A DNA stretch of 64,000 nt from Axinella damicornis (taxonomy: Eukaryota; Porifera; Demospongiae; Axinellida; Axinellidae). Both the position numbers and the translations under genes were made by a program. The DNA is taken from assembly GCA_963931865.1 (NCBI GenBank), contig OZ007507.1, forward strand, positions 976,139 through 1,040,138, given 5' to 3'. Shown here one piece after another: positions 57,615-64,000 of this stretch (the stretch's first letter is position 1; each line of letters opens with the position of its first letter). The notes under the pieces are model-generated. The model had not been told where the DNA came from and did no database searches. It saw only the letters and a list, made by a program, of their open reading frames with translations.

Positions 57615-57854
57615 CCTGTATCAAGCAACCATATCTCTCCCTATACTCTGCTGTTGAGTTATATGCACTACATCAACTAACCTCTCTCTGGAGTTTTATA
57701 CATTGTTATTTCCCTGTCACTGTACTTCACAATCGGCAGATGTTACTGGTGTGTATTATGGCAAGTTTTTAATGCAATGAAGAGTGATATCCAGTCCAGA
57801 CTGAGTGTGAATGTGCAGATGATCAAGTGGTGGGCGTGGTGCAGTGGGTGTGGC

Positions 57855-58337
57855 TCAGTGTCTCAGGAAGTAGTCTATGGCAGCTGAGAACGCTGCAAAG
57901 CCGGCACACCCTGCTGCGGCAGCCTTCACCCCAGCTGGTGGGTGTGGGTGTGGATTGTGCATGTGTGTGGTGTGGAGTGTGCAGTACTATTAGTAATCTA
58001 GACCATTAGACCACACTTTCAGTAATTCATTCAGAACCCAAAGTTCCACCTGCAACCCACGACCCGAGGTGCTATGCTGATCTGTCCTGTCACACTGTGA
58101 GTAAGCTCATTCACCTCTCAATCCAATGGCTCCACCTGTGATACAACCCGCCATGGTGCTATGCTGATCTGTCCTGTCCTCTACAACACTGTGACTAAGC
58201 TCATTCACCTCTCAATCCAATGGCTCCACCTGTGATACAACCCGCCATGGTGCTCGTGGAAAGACCACTCTTGCCTCTGTACTGCAGTGACATAAGAAGA
58301 CAATTTCAGAATTAACTGTATAAAAGGCATCGCATAG

Positions 58338-58373
<36 letters not shown>

Positions 58374-59315
58374 ACCAGGACAAGAAAGGGTGAAAGGCAC
58401 CAGCATGATGAGCTTCATAGCATGACCTAAGATGACATAATAAGCACTGAAGCCCTCCCCTGAAAACGTAAGGTTACTAGAATTTACTACAGTTTAGAGA
58501 GTTTACTGGAGATTACTAGTTTACTAGAGATACTAGAGTTTACTAGAGACTATATTATGCTAGAGTTGACTACTAGAGTTGACTAGAGATTACTAGAGTT
58601 TACTACAGATTACTAGACATCACTGGAGATTGCTAGATTATTGGGGTGTACATTCCCATGCGTCTGTGCTTACACTCTCCAACAAGCACTCAGTTCCAGC
58701 AAACATCAGCCCCACGATGGCAAAGTTCTTGGCATAGGAGCGGGACTTCCGTCCCATGTCTCTGAGCGTCTCCCTGGCAGTCATCTTCTCATTGGTGATG
58801 GGAGAGTCCAGGCCAGACATGAAGAGTCCAAATGCACCACCAAGACCAAACCCTGATGGAGAGAGACCCCATTAGTAATGGATGTCGTCACTGCCCAGGG
58901 ACTGCAGATATATCTGCTAAACATGGAATTACAAATTACATAAGTCGTATCTGTCCCTGGACATGTATTCCAATACAGTACAACCAACATATCATTGAGA
59001 TCATGGCATTCGGACACACGAATGAGAGGGCTCAGATGTTTTGGGTGACATGCAAATAGTACAATAATTTAGGAGGTTTCTGCACTGACCTACCACGCAG
59101 CTCATGGCGGACTTGAAGGTGCAACCCTCCATCACTCTCTCTACATTCAATTCCATCTCTGACCTCGGCTGCACGGTGTAGGTTAGCCATTTGTATGGCT
59201 TCACGGGGCCAGAGATGAGCTGTCCCGTGCGCATATGCTGCATGACTTGCGCGAAAGTGATGTCTTCCTCAGCAGCTTCTGCTGCCAAAGGTACGCGTTC
59301 TCCTCTCTCTGACAT
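57855..59315 (-). CDS. TIMM22: Mitochondrial inner-membrane translocase subunit Tim22
   Basis: The model has four exons read right to left: 59315-59090, 58852-58674, 58281-58209, 57934-57855. It encodes 185 aa (human 194). The core has the Tim17/22/23 pattern: MEGCTFKSAMSCVVGFGLGG, AFGLFMSGLDSP, RETLRDMGRKSRSYAKNFAI and VGLMFAGTECLLE. Exon 3 then gives YRGK and MAGCITGGAIGLRAG, and exon 4 gives GCAGFAAFSAAIDYFLR. Tim22 is the channel of the carrier translocase that inserts multi-span proteins into the inner membrane. Intron 3 holds a partial duplicate of exon 3 at about 58112-58157. It shares a 165-bp divergent region with UQCR10, another mitochondrial gene. Confidence 0.95.
58065..58256. repeat. 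Tandem duplication of about 92 bp including part of TIMM22 exon 3
   Basis: The unit from ggtgctatgctgatctgtcc to atacaacccgccat is present about twice. The right copy contains the real donor half of exon 3 (58209-58256); the left copy (about 58112-58157) repeats it without the acceptor half. Confidence 0.85.
58342..58372. repeat. Poly-C tract
   Basis: About 31 C in TIMM22 intron 2; a G run on the sense strand. Confidence 0.9.
58480..58640. repeat. Degenerate tactaga repeat
   Basis: Imperfect units of tactagagtttactagagat in TIMM22 intron 2. They recall the agtaatctc arrays in the esterases. Confidence 0.7.
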
Positions 59316-59480
59316 CAAGCATAGATACTATACTGGCACTGTCCACTCCGGTCCACTCGATCATATCAGAGCGAGCTCAAACAAGCCATGTGCGGAAAGT
59401 TTAACCCCTTCTTTCCTATTGCGATAGCGCGTGATTATATCTGACGTCATCTATATCTGCGCTGCCTTGAGAACGGCAAA
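59316..59480. promoter_or_regulatory. Probable bidirectional promoter, TIMM22 / UQCR10
   Basis: 165 bp lie between the divergent start codons of two mitochondrial genes, which would allow joint control. Confidence 0.6.
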
Positions 59481-59819
59481 ATGGGGTTTGGGCGAACAGT
59501 TTACAACCTCCTGTTTAGAAGAACTTCGACGTTTACGGTGACCATCTTGGTGGGCGCTGTGTTCTTCGAGAGAGCATTCGACCGTGGGGCAGACGCGCTG
59601 TGGGATAGAATGAATCAAGGGGTAAGTTACGTTTAGCTATGTATTCCTTTTAGAGCGCACCCTGTTTGACTGCTCTCAAGCAAATTATGGTAGACCTGTT
59701 GCCTGCGTGTGTGAGAGTTGTACAGGTGTGGTTACTACAAAATTACATTCACTTTTCCTTTCCAGAGACTATGGAAGCACATCAAGCACCAGTTTGAAGA
59801 GCAAGAAGACACCGAATAG
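59481..59819 (+). CDS. UQCR10: Cytochrome bc1 complex subunit 9 (UQCR10/QCR9)
   Basis: Two exons, 59481-59621 and 59766-59819, encode 64 aa (human 63). The pattern YNLLFRRTSTFTVTILVGAV, then FFERAFDRGADALWDRMNQG and LWKHIKHQFEE, is that of the small single-span subunit of respiratory complex III. It sits in the mitochondrial inner membrane next to the Rieske protein and cytochrome c1. There is no cleavable presequence, as usual in the family. Confidence 0.95.
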
Positions 59820-63682
<3,863 letters not shown>

Positions 63683-63812
63683 TAGTCACTCAACCACTGT
63701 GGCCATTGGCTGGTTTCCATTTGACACCTTGTGTATTAGTGAGTACCTGGATGCATACCTAACCTTTGTACCCTACCCTGGAGTAGTGATTGTCCTGTAC
63801 CACCCCATATTG

Positions 63813-63866
63813 TAGCCTCGTTCCTAGGCTCTCGTTCTCGAGAATGAGAGCCTGGGAACGAGGCTA
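63813..63866. repeat. Perfect-ended hairpin element
   Basis: tagcctcgttcctaggctct and agagcctgggaacgaggcta surround cgttctcgagaatg-type inner dyad, in the last PHAF1 intron in view. Confidence 0.88.
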
Positions 63867-64000
63867 CCCATACTGTACGTTTGTTGATGCCTACCCAGCC
63901 TTTTGTACCCTATACCCTGGCTCATGGGTCGAGGATAGAGCCCGAACAATCGACTAATTGACTCATCTAAGGCTGTTGACCACATTCTTCGCATGCCAAC

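Overview
This is a stretch of an animal nuclear genome. The genes are rich in introns with GT-AG boundaries, intergenic gaps are short, and the gene set is typically metazoan (PHKG, HPS4, ST7, PRR11, PHAF1, UQCR10, TIMM22, HGH1, SLC18B1-like). The compact layout and the many small hairpin repeats suggest a sponge or another compact invertebrate; this is inference, because no diagnostic locus such as rRNA or mtDNA is present. All exon models were built by hand. Exons were joined only where phase closes, so every complete model runs from start to stop in frame.

Layout, left to right. 822-15059: two tandem secreted carboxylesterase/cholinesterase-like genes (+) with the same 18-exon structure and intact Ser-Glu-His residues. 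16184-28075: two tandem 15-exon SLC18B1-like transporters (+). 29737-32190: HGH1 (-). 32324-38092: an unrecognised single-pass membrane protein (+) with two duplicated exons carrying a GYENPF motif. 38469-40632: PRR11 (-). 40846-42327: an intronless ST7-like gene (+). 42549-48840: phosphorylase kinase gamma (-). 49004-57614: an HPS4-like BLOC-3 subunit (+) with a 2.2-kb acidic exon. 57855-59315: TIMM22 (-). 59481-59819: UQCR10 (+). 60200 to beyond the right edge: PHAF1/C16orf70 (+, partial).

From 29.7 kb the strands alternate. Four successive divergent pairs (HGH1/membrane protein, PRR11/ST7, PHKG/HPS4, TIMM22/UQCR10) have start codons only 133 to 213 bp apart, which implies shared bidirectional promoters. 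The genes do not form one pathway; they cover secretion, transport, glycogen metabolism, organelle biogenesis, mitochondria and the cell cycle.

The non-coding DNA is dominated by a family of 30-120 bp hairpin elements with termini near TAGCCTCGTTCCCAGGC and their complement. Several minisatellites appear to have grown from the ends of these hairpins. There are also longer foldback elements, a retroelement reverse-transcriptase fragment, and microsatellites that serve as polypyrimidine tracts of 3' splice sites. I found no tRNA, rRNA or CRISPR array, and no convincing new molecular system. The best candidates for novelty are the YENPF membrane protein, the hairpin family with its derived arrays, and several splice-site oddities.
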